Below, piece after piece: positions 54,960-64,000 of a stretch of DNA of 64,000 nucleotides. The first letter of the stretch is position 1; every line of letters starts with the position of its first letter. Position numbers and translations under genes: made by a program. The notes below the pieces were generated by a model, which was not told the origin of the DNA, made no database searches, and saw nothing but the letters and a program-made list of their open reading frames with translations. The stretch comes from Enchytraeus crypticus (Eukaryota > Annelida > Clitellata > Enchytraeida > Enchytraeidae): positions 354,501 through 418,500 of the forward strand of contig CAJHZI010000811.1 in assembly GCA_905160935.1 (NCBI GenBank). The letters are read 5' to 3'.

Positions 54960-56190
54960 TACATGGTGTTCTCAATGCAAAAAGCATAAAAAACCATTGA
55001 TCACAAGCGATATGTTAGACATAATGGACGAAAGACAGAAATGGAGAAGTATTGATACGAATTGAGAACAAAAGGAATATATAAGATGAAATAATGAGTT
55101 TAGAAGAACTGCAGACAAAGCAAATGATCATTGGTAGAGTGAAAAATGTGATTTTGCAGAATATGATAGAAGAGGGCGTTCTAATTTGAAGTACCAAGAA
55201 GTGAAGCAATTGACAAGAACTGATCAGAAAAAAGGAGATGCACAGAATATTAGCTTAAATGGCGATAATGGTGAATTAAAAACAGAGTTGGAAGAAGTCA
55301 AAGAAATATGGAGAGAATATACAGAGGAGCCATACGATAAGGCTGGGATGCCAGTTCAGAAGAATTTTGAACTAATGAAAGAAAATGTAATAAATATATG
55401 TAAGAAAAGATGAAGAGATTTTCATACTTCACCGCATTTTTTTAACATTTACGCAGAAGCCAAATTGGAAGAGGGAATAAAGTAGGGGATAAACTATTAC
55501 AAGCAGTGAGATTTGCACATGATCAAGGAATGGTAACATGAAGTGAAAATGGACTGCATAAGATAATGAATTGCCTAAACGATACAGCATGATAAGAAGA
55601 TTACTAAAAGACATCATTGATGAGAGTCACAATAAATTGTGCGATCTTGGAACAAGTGAGGAGTTTCAAATATCTAGGTCACACCATAACAGATGATGGG
55701 AAATTGCGAGACAGAAATTTTTAGTAGGATTGAACAAGGAAATCAGGCCTTCAGTAATAGAAAAAACTCCTAACAAAAAGTCAAAGAAAACCACAAAGAT
55801 AAAGATAGTACAATTTTTATATGGACCACGCTATTATATGGATACGAAACAAGAACATTAAGGAAGGAAGATGTCAGGAAATTAGACCCAAAAAGTTAAA
55901 AATGAAGAATTCATTAAGAAAGCCAGTATAGATAGACGGTTATGTTATAAGAAATACAAAGAAGTATTGGATAGGACACATTCTAATGGGAGATAGTTTA
56001 CTAAAAGAGCTCATCGAAGGTAGAATGGAGGGAAAGAGAAGCAAGAGACAGAACGATATTAGGAATGTTGGGTGATTTAAAGATCCACTCATATGTGGAC
56101 ATGAAGAGGAACACTGGAGACAAAGATGAGTGGAGACACTATATACCATGGAGCTGCCAGTAGGCAGGGCACTAAGAGAGAAAGATAAAG
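54960..56190 (+). mobile_element. LINE family A, degenerate plus-strand copy
   Basis: K-E-I-W-R-E-Y-T-E-E (55303), E-E-G-I-K-x-G (55470), A-V-R-F-A-H-D-Q-G-M-V (55508), F-K-Y-L-G-H-T-I-T-D-D-G-K (55667) and I-G-H-I-L-M-G-D (55973) follow the family order; the end is CCAGTAGGCAGGGCACTAAGAGAGAAAG. The catalytic first Asp is His here. Confidence 0.85.
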
Positions 56191-56430
56191 ACTTCAGTGA
56201 GAAATACTTTACTTCATATCAAAACTTAGTCTTTATGGATGGACATTAAAAATTATAAACCGTTTTAATATGACTCTGCAGAACTATAGAAAACTAGAGA
56301 ACTAAGATATCTAAACAGACAACGGTTTGGCATAAAATACTAGAAGAAAGAGGATAATTGAAAGAAGACTCTGGCTATAAATATTAGAAAAGGAATGACA
56401 CAGAGGAATACCAAACGAACAATCTACATA

Positions 56431-57374
56431 CAGGGTGAGTAAAAAAAAAAGATTACACCTGCAAAAAGTTTGAATATCTCAGGCTACTGTTAATATTTTA
56501 AAAGAAAACTTTTACCAATTACTAAAGGACTAATTGTAGATGGGTTGGCCAATTTTCATCCATCTTAATCCATGGATTGGCCAGATATACAAGTTTCAGC
56601 AGAGCAACCCCCCATTTTACCTAAAAATGGCGTTTGCTACAACGGTAAGGGCAGATTGCACTTCATTGACGAGAAGGTAAAGGTGAACTCTCAGTATTAC
56701 GTCAACACTTTGCTTCTGGAGCTGTTTTATGATTCCTGTGCTCTTCTACCAAATGGCTTCAACTTTCAGCAGAATGGTGCTCCCGCTCATGCATCTTGTC
56801 ATGCACAGGAATGGATCAGCGAGAGAAACCCGGATTTCATTAAGAAGAATGAATGGCCTCCAAACTCTCCCGATCTAAATCCTCTGGATTGCTATGTTTT
56901 GGGAACCATTCCACATCTCTATAAGAAACACCAGCAGAAGCCTAAAAACTGAAGTAAGTGCAGGAAGTGCTACAATCGATCTGGGAGAGCGTGCCCCAAG
57001 CTGGAACCACCAAGGCTGTCCTAGCGTTCCGAAAGCAACTGCAGTCCTGCGCAGCAGCAGGAGGAAAGCATATCGATAGTCAGCAATGCTAGCAGATACA
57101 AATGGTTCTTTCTGAACCACTACAATGGCCCTTTTCAGGGCCAAAATAAAAATAAAATAAAATATAATTTATATTTACAGTACATTAAAAAATGGGGGCT
57201 GCTCTGCATAAACTTGCATAACTGGTCAATCTACGTACCGAAATGGATGAAAAGTGGCCACCCCATCAGAAATTCGTCCTTTAGTAATTGGTAAAAGTTT
57301 TATTGGAAAATATTAGCAATAGCCTGATATATTCAAAATTTGTAGAGGTGTAATCATTTTTTTTACTCACCCTG
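56431..57374 (+). mobile_element. mariner-like element with long inverted repeats
   Basis: The tips CAGGGTGAGTAAAAAA and complement are flanked by TA on both sides. Inverted repeats extend about 140 bases inward with moderate divergence (TTTTACCAATTACTAAAGGA and its complement are identical). The total of 944 bp and the missing N-terminal half of the transposase show internal deletion. Confidence 0.9.
56572..57079 (+). pseudogene. mariner-like transposase C-terminal half, catalytic Asp lost
   Basis: The frame from 56572 to 56952 reads N-G-K-G-R-L-H-F-I-D, Q-Y-Y-V-N-T-L-L, F-Q-Q-N-G-A-P-A-H-A-S and W-P-P-N-S-P-D-L-N-P-L-D-C-Y. In active relatives the second catalytic residue is the Asp of Q-Q-D-G-A-P; here it is Asn. 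The third acidic residue (P-L-D) is kept. A frameshift near 56940 is followed in another frame by Q-S-I-W-E-S-V-P and A-F-R-K-Q-L. Inactive. Confidence 0.88.
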
Positions 57375-57695
57375 TACATACAAATCTATATACATATGAT
57401 CAATTTAGAATCTTGTATTCCTCTTCAACATATGTATATAAATTTCTTTTGTGAATCAACACTGTAATGACAAATGTTATCTACATAACATGTCTCATTA
57501 CATCGTTGATTAAATAGAATGTCAGCTTTGGCAGTATCCTTTGAACAGGTAACACACGTTTAATATAACAATTTTTTATGGAGGTCTGCTATGACCAAAA
57601 TATTTTATTTGTGCCTCCCATAAAGTTTGTGCCTCCCATAAAAATGTCTCAGATATAATGTTGCAACTATAATCATTATTAGATTTTTATAATAC

Positions 57696-58031
57696 CAGAG
57701 TGAAATCTCTCAGCCAGAATTCGTAGTTATCCAGACATGCTGACGACTGCATCTGAAGAAGATTTCTTAGCGTCTCGATTGGTTCTGATATGTCCATGTG
57801 TTGCACGATAACACTTTGACACTCCTCATCTGCTTCATCCTCGCTCTGTTGTGATTGATAGACAATAGCATGCTGAATGTGCTCCTGCAAATCTTCATCC
57901 TGCTGCTGCTCTTCGCATACCTGCTGCAGAACCTCCAGTTCCTCATCCTCTACTGCCTCCTGCTTTACTCCACCTCCTGTCAGCTCAGTTAAGCTCTCCA
58001 CATTATACTGTTGCACTTCACGTAGTAGTTC
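57696..58031 (-). CDS. GABPA: GABPA exon 2: acidic region and start of the GABP-alpha domain
   Basis: Acceptor GTGACTATTTAG, donor CTCTG|GTATTA. An acidic, Gln-rich segment (E-E-Q-Q-Q-D-E-D, E-D-E-A-D-E-E) leads to V-I-V-Q-H-M-D-I-S-E-P-I-E-T-L-R-N-L-L and F-W-L-R-D-F-T-L, the D-I-x-E-P-I-x-x-L-[KR]-x-L-L signature of GABP-alpha. The Gln/Glu part is longer than in vertebrates. Both phases are 0. Confidence 0.92.
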
Positions 58032-58454
58032 CTAAATAGTCACATAACACCAACCATTCACAACACACCAGCTTAAATTATCGTGATTATTAGCTTACAA
58101 GACAGTTTAAAAAAATTTTAAATCAATAAATTTAAATAGAAAGTCTTAAATAGTCCACGGCATGCTTTTGAATAATGCTCTTCTTAGGTCCCGCAGACTA
58201 GATATTGTTTAACTCTTACTTTCAAAGCAATTAATTATAAATGAATGGTTACAGTAATTAAACGCATACATTGACCAAATTTCTAGTCTTCATACATACA
58301 AAAACTTCTAGTCTTCAAACATACTTATCAGTGCCTATTTTATATATGCAACCCTGAAATTTGCAAACTTAGTCATTAATAAACCTTTGCAATGATAAGA
58401 ACAGGAGACAAAATCTCAGCATCACTAAGCAACTGTTGTAAACAAATATCTCTC

Positions 58455-60350
58455 TCTTAGTGCACTGCCCGCTGGCAGGTCCAGGCACTCCTTTTCATTT
58501 CCACAAGTGAGTGGGAATGAGTTAGAGAACTCATTCAACATACCTAACCTCGGCCTGCCCCTGCCTCTTTTTTCTTTCATTCTACCTTAGAACTATGACC
58601 TCTATTAAAAGACCTTCTCCCCTTAGAATGTGTCCTATCCAACTCTTCTTCCTATTTCTTAATACATTTCTCAACTGTCTATCGGTACCAATTCTCTCCA
58701 GAACTTCCTCATTTGTAACCTTTTCAGTCCAGCTAATCCTCTCCATTCTTCTCCAAATCCACATTTCCAATGCCTCGTTTCCTAATATCTTCCTTCCTTA
58801 AAGTCCATGTTTCACATCCATATAATACTGTGGTCCAAACCAAAGTTTTCACTATCTTTATCTTTGTGTATTTCTTTAGGCTTTTTGTTAAAAGTTCTTT
58901 CTTATTACTAAAGGCCGCTTTTGCTTGTGCAATCCTACTGCATATTTCAGTCTCACATTTCCCGCCATAGATTGTAGTATGACCCGAATATTTGAAACTC
59001 CTTACCTGTTCCAATTTCGTATCATTTATTGTAATATTAACTTCACATTTATTATTGGATATTCTCATAACCTTAGTCTTTTTTATATTAATCTTCAAGC
59101 CATATCTCAAAGCCATGTCATTCAGCCTATTCATTATCATCTGCAATCCAGTCTCGCTGTTCGCTACTATTCCTTGGTCATCTGCAATTGTACATCTTGT
59201 AACAATTTTCCTCCTACTTTTATTCCTTCTTTCATGTCTTCCATGGTTTCCTCCATCATTTCCTCAACGTAAATGTTACAAAGCAACTTGTCTTACTCCA
59301 CATCTCGTCTTTAAGTCGACCTTGTATTACTCCACGTCCTATTTCACCTTCGTCTCAGTATTTTTGTTGGATTTTAATTACTGCTCTTTGATTCATGTAC
59401 AAGTTTAAAATTAGTTTTCTATCTCTCCAGTCAATTCCTATTCTTTTCAAGATCATACAAAAACGTCATTTTCATATTCTAAGCTTCTTTCGCAAAGAAC
59501 TCGCATTACCCCTGTTGCTTCTCTTGTGCCGCATACTATCCAAAACCAAATTGTGTCTAGCTCAGTATCATATTTGCTTTCGACTGAATGCTATTATTTA
59601 TTATCTTCAATAAGATCTTCGATGCATGAGGCATTAAACTCATTCTTCTGTCATCCGAACACTACACAGCATTGGCTTTTGTGGGAATTGGGATCATCAC
59701 TGACTTGGTAAAGTCGTCAGGACATTTGTCTAGTATCTTGCTTGTGATACAAGATTTTTTAGCCATATTTTCTTTAAGAAAGCCATATACTTCTTTTGCA
59801 CCTATTTTATTAGTCTCCTTTAGCAGACACCTTTCATTTACTCCGGTTCTTTCGCAGTCCTTCATTTTCTTAACTTTTCTTTCCACTGCTTCCTGAAACT
59901 GACTTCTTTTCTCATTCAATCCATTCAAATTCCATCTCTTACTGCTTTTCTTCTTAAGTATTTTCTTCAGCTGAAGCCCTACTTTTGCCATTACTAGATT
60001 GTGGTCTGAACTAACATCGGCTCCTGGATAAGCCCTTGAATTCTTCACACTATTCCTGTACCGTTGCTTGATCAGAATATAGTCTATCTGGTCTCTTCCC
60101 TCATTTCCCGTGCTTCCTGGTTTCTTCCACGTGAAACTTTTTCTCTTCTCATGTTTGAACCAAGTGATGGTCACCACTAATCTCATTCTATTACAGAAAT
60201 CAACCAATTTCTGTTCTCTCTCATTTCTTTTTCCTAGACCATATTCCCCAATTTCATTTCCTTCTGAATCTCTCCCTTCACCCACCACCGCATTCCAATC
60301 TCTCATAACTATCAGTTGATCTGTGGCATTTTCTCCTTTAATCAATCCTT
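58455..60350 (-). mobile_element. LINE family A with endonuclease region, internally deleted
   Basis: The minus strand from 60345 reads M-R-D-W-N-A-V-V-G-E-G (endonuclease), R-D-Q-I-D-Y-I-L-I, V-S-S-D-H-N-L-V-M (the S-D-H motif) and a linker with M-I-P-I-P-T-K-A-N, open for 227 codons. A rearranged RT part and the C-terminal region (Y-S-G-H-T-T, L-V-W-T-T-V-L-Y-G-C-E-T-W, R-K-K-S-W-I-G-H-I-L) follow down to the CACTAAGAGAGA end at 58455. The RT core is broken near 59210-59460. This is the only copy here with a readable endonuclease domain. Confidence 0.9.
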
Positions 60351-60367
60351 ATATTTTTTCGTTTTAA

Positions 60368-60476
60368 AGGGTAAACGGGATAGTAAGGATAAACAGGATA
60401 GTACGGGTAAACAGGATAGTAAGGGTAAACAGGATAGTAAGGGTAAACAGGATAGTAAGGGCAAACAGGATAGTTT
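60368..60476. repeat. 18-bp tandem repeat, six units
   Basis: GGGTAAACAGGATAGTAA units with few differences, directly next to the endonuclease end of the LINE A copy. Translation gives a K-Q-D-S-K-G repeat that I do not consider coding. Confidence 0.95.
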
Positions 60477-60627
60477 TCTCAGGGAACGACACCCCTGCCC
60501 TATAAATGACAGTCAAAGCGGAGGAAGGCATAAGGGGCCCACCTCGTCAAAAGCATATCCCCAAGAAAAGTATGGTATATCACAACAATAATATACATAA
60601 AAAGTAAAAAGTCAACATTCATAGTAG

Positions 60628-60850
60628 TGAAATGATCAACATGTTGAAATCTATCACTCTTAATACCACATGTTTAAACCGTTAGGCAATGTTTTGTCCA
60701 TTTTCCATATATCCACTCAGTCAGTGAATGTCCGAGATTTTACTCACAGATCAACGCAGACAGGAATTGAGAGTTCAACTCACCTCAGGATCTGTCATTT
60801 GAAATTTCATAACGTTATCACTACACTACTGAGACATTCAAATATTTATT
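60628..60850 (-). mobile_element. SINE family 2, copy 3
   Basis: AATGATCAACATGTTGAAAT, ACCACATGTTTAAACC, CAGTGAATGTCCGAGATTTT and CACCTCAGGATCTGTCATTT match copy 1; the B box is mutated. Confidence 0.75.
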
Positions 60851-60954
60851 TACGTTTCCGCGTGTCATTCTACTACTCAGTCAATTTCTGCACACAAATT
60901 CAACAATTTATTGGACCTACAACAGAATCAAATTTACTGTTAAGTCTGTATTAA

Positions 60955-61085
60955 TTGTGGTGATGTCGCTAAGCTCTTCGACTGTGGATCAGTGTACACG
61001 GGGTTCAAATCCTGGGTTCAATTCGCCCATCACTGATATCGCTTTCGAGTGAGGTAACTGACGTTAACATTAGCTTAACAGCTTC
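60955..61085 (+). mobile_element. SINE family 1, copy 4
   Basis: GTGATGTCGCTAAGCTCTTC, GGATCAGTGTACACGGGG, B box GGTTCAAATCC, CACTGATATCGCTTTCGAGT and ACTGACGTTAACATTAGC; it lies about 60 bases below the first GABPA coding exon, inside intron 1. Confidence 0.85.
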
Positions 61086-61145
61086 TTGTTTGTACAAAGA
61101 TAGATAAAAATCAAAGATATTTTAAAAATTAAACAACTATTTAAC

Positions 61146-61274
61146 CTGATTCTCATTTTCTCTAGATATGACGTTCTGAACAGAGAAGTGAGAAGATGTG
61201 TCGGCTGTAGAATCTAGTAGACCTATTGAAGTACCACTGTCACTGTCAATTATAGCAAACTCACTGTCACACAT
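61146..61274 (-). CDS. GABPA: GABPA exon 1 (first coding exon)
   Basis: From ATG 61274 the frame M-C-D-S-E-F-A-I-I-D-S-D-S-G runs 43 codons to E-N-E-N-Q and the donor CAG|GTTAAA in phase 0, fitting exon 2. An acceptor-like TGTTATTGTAG lies at about 61311, so a non-coding first exon probably lies further right. The frame is open above the ATG too, so a longer N-terminus is possible; the ATG was chosen for its AAAATG context. Sequence conservation of this part is low, so the call rests on phase, position and acidic Ser/Asp composition. Confidence 0.6.
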
Positions 61275-61285
61275 TTTACTTCCGT
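61264..61285 (-). promoter_or_regulatory. ETS-type site ACGGAAGT next to the GABPA start codon
   Basis: On the minus strand AACGGAAGTAAAATG places a CGGAAGT core, the preferred GABP target, directly upstream of the ATG. Self-regulation is possible but may be chance. Confidence 0.3.
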
Positions 61286-61319
61286 TTATGTCACTAGCAA
61301 TTCTACAATAACACAGCAT

Positions 61320-62150
61320 TAGCCTAAGTACAGTTTGGATGCATTTAAGGTTTCAGTGCAAGTTTATATACAATGACTTAACTTGAAATTTGATTATTTT
61401 TAAAGCTTTATATCTTCTAAAAGTCTAGTCAAAAAGACTACATCAACAATGCAGGAAGTAAAAATTAATACATAAATAATATAATCCAAATAATGCTTTA
61501 ATTTGCTTAACACAAAGCAAAAGGTGTAGGGGCACCTTTAAAAACTTCATCATACTCAAGAATTTCTTGACATTCTTAAATTGGCAACAATAACTATAGA
61601 GTTACATTAGATAGAGTCGCCAGTTAAACGACACAATAGCCACGATAGTGCCCTCCTTTAACCCTTTCAGCAATGCAATTTAATATGCCAATGTAGTTAT
61701 TAAAACTTGTAAATATTTAGATATTTTGATTGTGCCCAATTCTATTTTGGCACATAAAAGCTCTATAGAGTAACTACCTACAATTTGATAAACTCAGCAA
61801 AGCATCCTTTTTTTTACCATCTCTATACTTCAGAATAACCCCTCGTAAACGTCATGAAGTCACCATTCATGTGACCACGCTACTGCTAATAGTCGTTTGT
61901 TGACAAACAATGGATTGAACACATTGATAAATACAAGAAATATTATAAAATGTTCCATAAATTGACATTTATATTGGTATTTACCCCATAGAAGTTGATG
62001 ATTACATACGGCAGCAAAGAATTTTACCATTTGCTATCTTCTAATAAGAAATAAACACATTGAAAACGATTATTTTGTGCTTTTAAGATCAAACTGCTAA
62101 GATCGACAATACAAAAACTGCATTTTTGTGTCAACAAACTGCATCCAGCC
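61320..62150. other. 5' flank or intron of GABPA
   Basis: No exon or repeat recognised. CACAATAGCCACGATAGTG and CTACTGCTAATAGTCG are the only less AT-rich parts. Confidence 0.4.
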
Positions 62151-62330
62151 TTCACCTTCTAGCGTCTGTTTACTTATTTCCTATTGGCTATATAGTTCAA
62201 CCTTAACAATGAATCGTCACACTCTTACGAGGAATAGACCATTGCGAAACTCACAAATTCCAACCAATAGGATGCCAGTGGCCTGACCTAGAACAATCTT
62301 CGTTTCTGGGTCAGTACACTTTACAACATG
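62150..62330 (-). promoter_or_regulatory. Candidate GABPA promoter with two CCAAT boxes
   Basis: This stretch is less AT-rich than its surroundings and carries TCCTATTGGCTATATAG (about 62178-62195; ATTGG, i.e. CCAAT on the minus strand) and CCAACCAATAGG (about 62259-62270; CCAAT on the plus strand), about 80 bases apart. It lies about 0.9-1 kb upstream of the first coding exon. A TATA-like TATATAG is next to the first box. This is an inference from composition and motifs. Confidence 0.35.
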
Positions 62331-63720
62331 TAACCAAGGAGGCCACATAATCCTTGATATAATATACTTAAAATATGTTCTGAAATCTTTAAATTTGGTA
62401 AGCAAATCTTTGAAAGTTGAAGTGATAGTCATATAGATGTTATCTAATGTAAATTAATGAAATTTAAAGTACCTAAAACCTAGCAATTAAATCAGATTTT
62501 GCAAAATTTCCGTAGTGAAATAACTTAATGTATAGGCTCGTGCATGTAATTTACTTTGATAAATATTGCATAAAAATTAAGAAGAGAATTTTTATCATTT
62601 CTAATGTTATCTTGATAACACTATCGATTAAAAGCAGTTTAAACGGTCTTAGACGTCCTAAGGTTGTTTTAGATTCTATTCCGTATAAAATTATAACTCT
62701 TATTCTGGTGCTCAGATGATTTTCCTTTTTCAGTGCGATTTCTTTTGCATTATTTATCTTAAATATACTGGAATTTAGATAAATTTTTGTCAGAAATTAT
62801 TCAAAATAACATTGACTGAAATTTAAAAAATTAAATAAAAATTACAAAAATTGAAGTGCTATACTGTCGTCCATAGCAGCATCGAGCACTATTGATATAT
62901 ATCCAAGCTGATGAGCAAATTTAAAAATTTAAAATTTTAAGCGATTTCAATTTAGCTTAAATTATATGACATCTTGATATTATTCTTTATTTCAAAAATA
63001 TCATATTCTGGAATGATCCAGAACAGCAAAAAGAAATGAATGTGGTGATGGTAAAATGACATGGCGCAAACGTTAAACTTGACTGGTGTAATTACTTGTT
63101 TAAAAACATGCATTAATGACAATTAATTGTAGTATAATCATCTTTGTATGTAGTTGAATATATTTAATTCTTTTAAGCAGAAGTACAGAATGATCACAAT
63201 CTGATATATTATTTGTACAGTCTAGGATTATTATATGCAATATTAGTTAAATAAGTAAATTTATTTAACTTTGCAAACTCAAAGACTTCTCCTTAAAAAC
63301 TAACTTATTAAAATTTTAAAGGGGAACAATCAGACCTTAAGGGACAGCACATGAATTTCAGAGTTAAAAAGGCCATTAAATTACCAATAATTTCTACTTA
63401 ACTTATTAAAGTTTTGCATAAATCTTTCCAACATTTTATGTTTTGGAGTACGGTCGCATCCTTGAGTAACAAAATTCAGTGTCTTTCTCATGTATTTGAC
63501 ATTAGTTAATTTATTTGGAAAGGAGTAAATTGAATTATTCTCCAGAATTATATGTGATGTGATTGCAAGGGAATGGGCATTATTATATTGTATGATGTCC
63601 CAGTATTCAATTTTGATTACCTCGGTAGCTAGGTAACCAAGAGATCTTTTCCCTTGTTCTTATGTCTCGCAAAGGTTTATTAATTCATACCATGTAATTA
63701 TTTCTTAATATAAATGCATT
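62331..63720. other. AT-rich DNA without assignable content
   Basis: No coding exon, TIR or tRNA-like element recognised. Confidence 0.4.
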
Positions 63721-63789
63721 GTATTATCTAACTATTATATGTTGTTTATATATACCACCATTATATATAGAATTAAAATTGGCTCGCCC

Positions 63790-63856
63790 TTTCCCCCCCC
63801 CCCAAATAATGACAACGAAGTCGGAAATATCTTGAGTTTCCCCCCCCCCCCCCCAA
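63790..63856. repeat. Two poly-C tracts
   Basis: CCCCCCCCCC at about 63790-63802 and a longer run at 63839-63855, separated by 36 bases with an ACGAAGTCGG core. Followed by CTGAAACGACATCTCTGCACC. Confidence 0.9.
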
Positions 63857-63884
63857 TCCTGAAACGACATCTCTGCACCTGATA

Positions 63885-64000
63885 TAATTAGTAATATGGA
63901 CCTCAATGACAGAACACAAGAAATACCAAGTGAATTTATAAAGCTCAAAAGACTCAGTTGCCAAGTTGGATAGGGCATATGTTAAGATAGGATGAAAATA
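63885..64000 (+). mobile_element. LINE family J, fragment cut by the window end
   Basis: ATGGACCTCAATGACAGAAC, ACAAGAAATACCA and AAAAGACTCAGTTG..GGATAGGGCATATG match the reverse of 53390-53490. The encoded order is L-K-R-L-S-x-x-G-H-M. Confidence 0.8.

Larger units (their letters stand above)
14142..61274 (-). other. GABPA: GABPA/Ets97D gene model (seven coding exons)
   Basis: Join on the minus strand: 61274-61146, 58031-57696, 52808-52670, 42163-41987, 36299-36087, 20064-19841, 14420-14142. The exon lengths sum to 1497 bases, i.e. 498 codons plus stop, and every junction is phase-consistent (0,0,1,1,1,0). Domain order is that of GABP-alpha: N-terminal GABP-alpha domain, Pointed domain, ETS domain. 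GABPA binds GGAA sites and, in animals studied, partners GABP-beta to drive nuclear-encoded mitochondrial and ribosomal genes. Compared with the vertebrate protein the acidic N-terminal part is longer and the linker between Pointed and ETS domains is missing from the model; an extra small exon in the 16-kb intron cannot be excluded. The splice sites and uninterrupted frames argue for a working gene. Confidence 0.88.

Noticed and set aside
60368-60476. CRISPR-like array or homing-endonuclease site (similar look to GGGATAACAGGGTAAT)
   Set aside because: Units are contiguous without spacers and the genome is animal; the similarity to a meganuclease site is partial and not exact.
14142-61274. GABPA as a processed or dead pseudogene
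   Set aside because: Seven exons with GT/AG borders, consistent phases and no stops in 498 codons argue for a functional gene.
62217-62432. Small protein gene on the minus strand (71 codons)
   Set aside because: No domain, no splice context and it overlaps the promoter-like stretch; length is within chance.
1-64000. LTR retrotransposon or endogenous virus
   Set aside because: I found no gag-like zinc knuckle, protease, integrase or LTR pair; all reverse transcriptase pieces are of the non-LTR type.

Overview
This window reads as nuclear DNA of an invertebrate animal. It is AT-rich, genes are split by long introns with GT/AG borders, and most of the sequence is transposon debris from many families. 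The recognisable host genes are metazoan (an ETS factor of the GABP-alpha type, a TRIM RING/B-box protein with a propeller, and a probable ciliary protein). The species and phylum cannot be fixed from the sequence; a marine lophotrochozoan, ambulacrarian or similar is my guess only. There are no bacterial operons, CRISPR arrays, rRNA genes or free-standing tRNA genes.

Left part (about 1-13 kb, plus strand). After a LINE tail and a pogo-like transposon with a TA target duplication, a TRIM-type E3 ligase gene lies in two exons: RING + two B-boxes + coiled coil (2970-4155) and a propeller exon (7529-8361). The splice phases match exactly. The first exon is interrupted by a 63-bp fold-back duplication that adds an in-frame stop. 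The second ends in a 98-bp segment copied from a CFAP119/CCDC189-like exon (5345-5932) that sits inside the TRIM intron. Several satellites and near-perfect palindromes follow.

Middle and right (14.1-61.3 kb, minus strand). One long gene, the GABPA/Ets97D orthologue, is spread over seven coding exons (61274 down to 14142). All junctions are phase-consistent and the model is 498 codons plus stop. It carries the GABP-alpha N-terminal domain, Pointed domain and ETS domain. Its introns (about 3 to 16 kb) are packed with non-LTR retrotransposons of about ten families, hAT, piggyBac, mariner and other DNA elements, at least four kinds of tRNA-derived SINE, and AT/GA microsatellites. Several insertions are nested with visible target duplications. 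The ETS exon lies between two complementary halves of one LINE. A degenerate intronless gene of an uncharacterised, apparently mobile protein family lies at 51.4-52.6 kb.

Right end (61.3-64 kb). This is probable 5' flank of GABPA with two oppositely oriented CCAAT boxes, then unassigned AT-rich DNA and a LINE tail running off the window.

The main unusual signal is structural. A set of perfect palindromes (arms 18-87 bp) all have 4-nt loops, and one of them can be read as a snap-back insertion inside a coding exon. Others sit beside satellites or transposon borders. This could be a real fold-back mutation process in this genome or a sequencing/assembly artefact; the TRIM case gives a clean way to test it. 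All family assignments are by eye from translated motifs; no database search was run.
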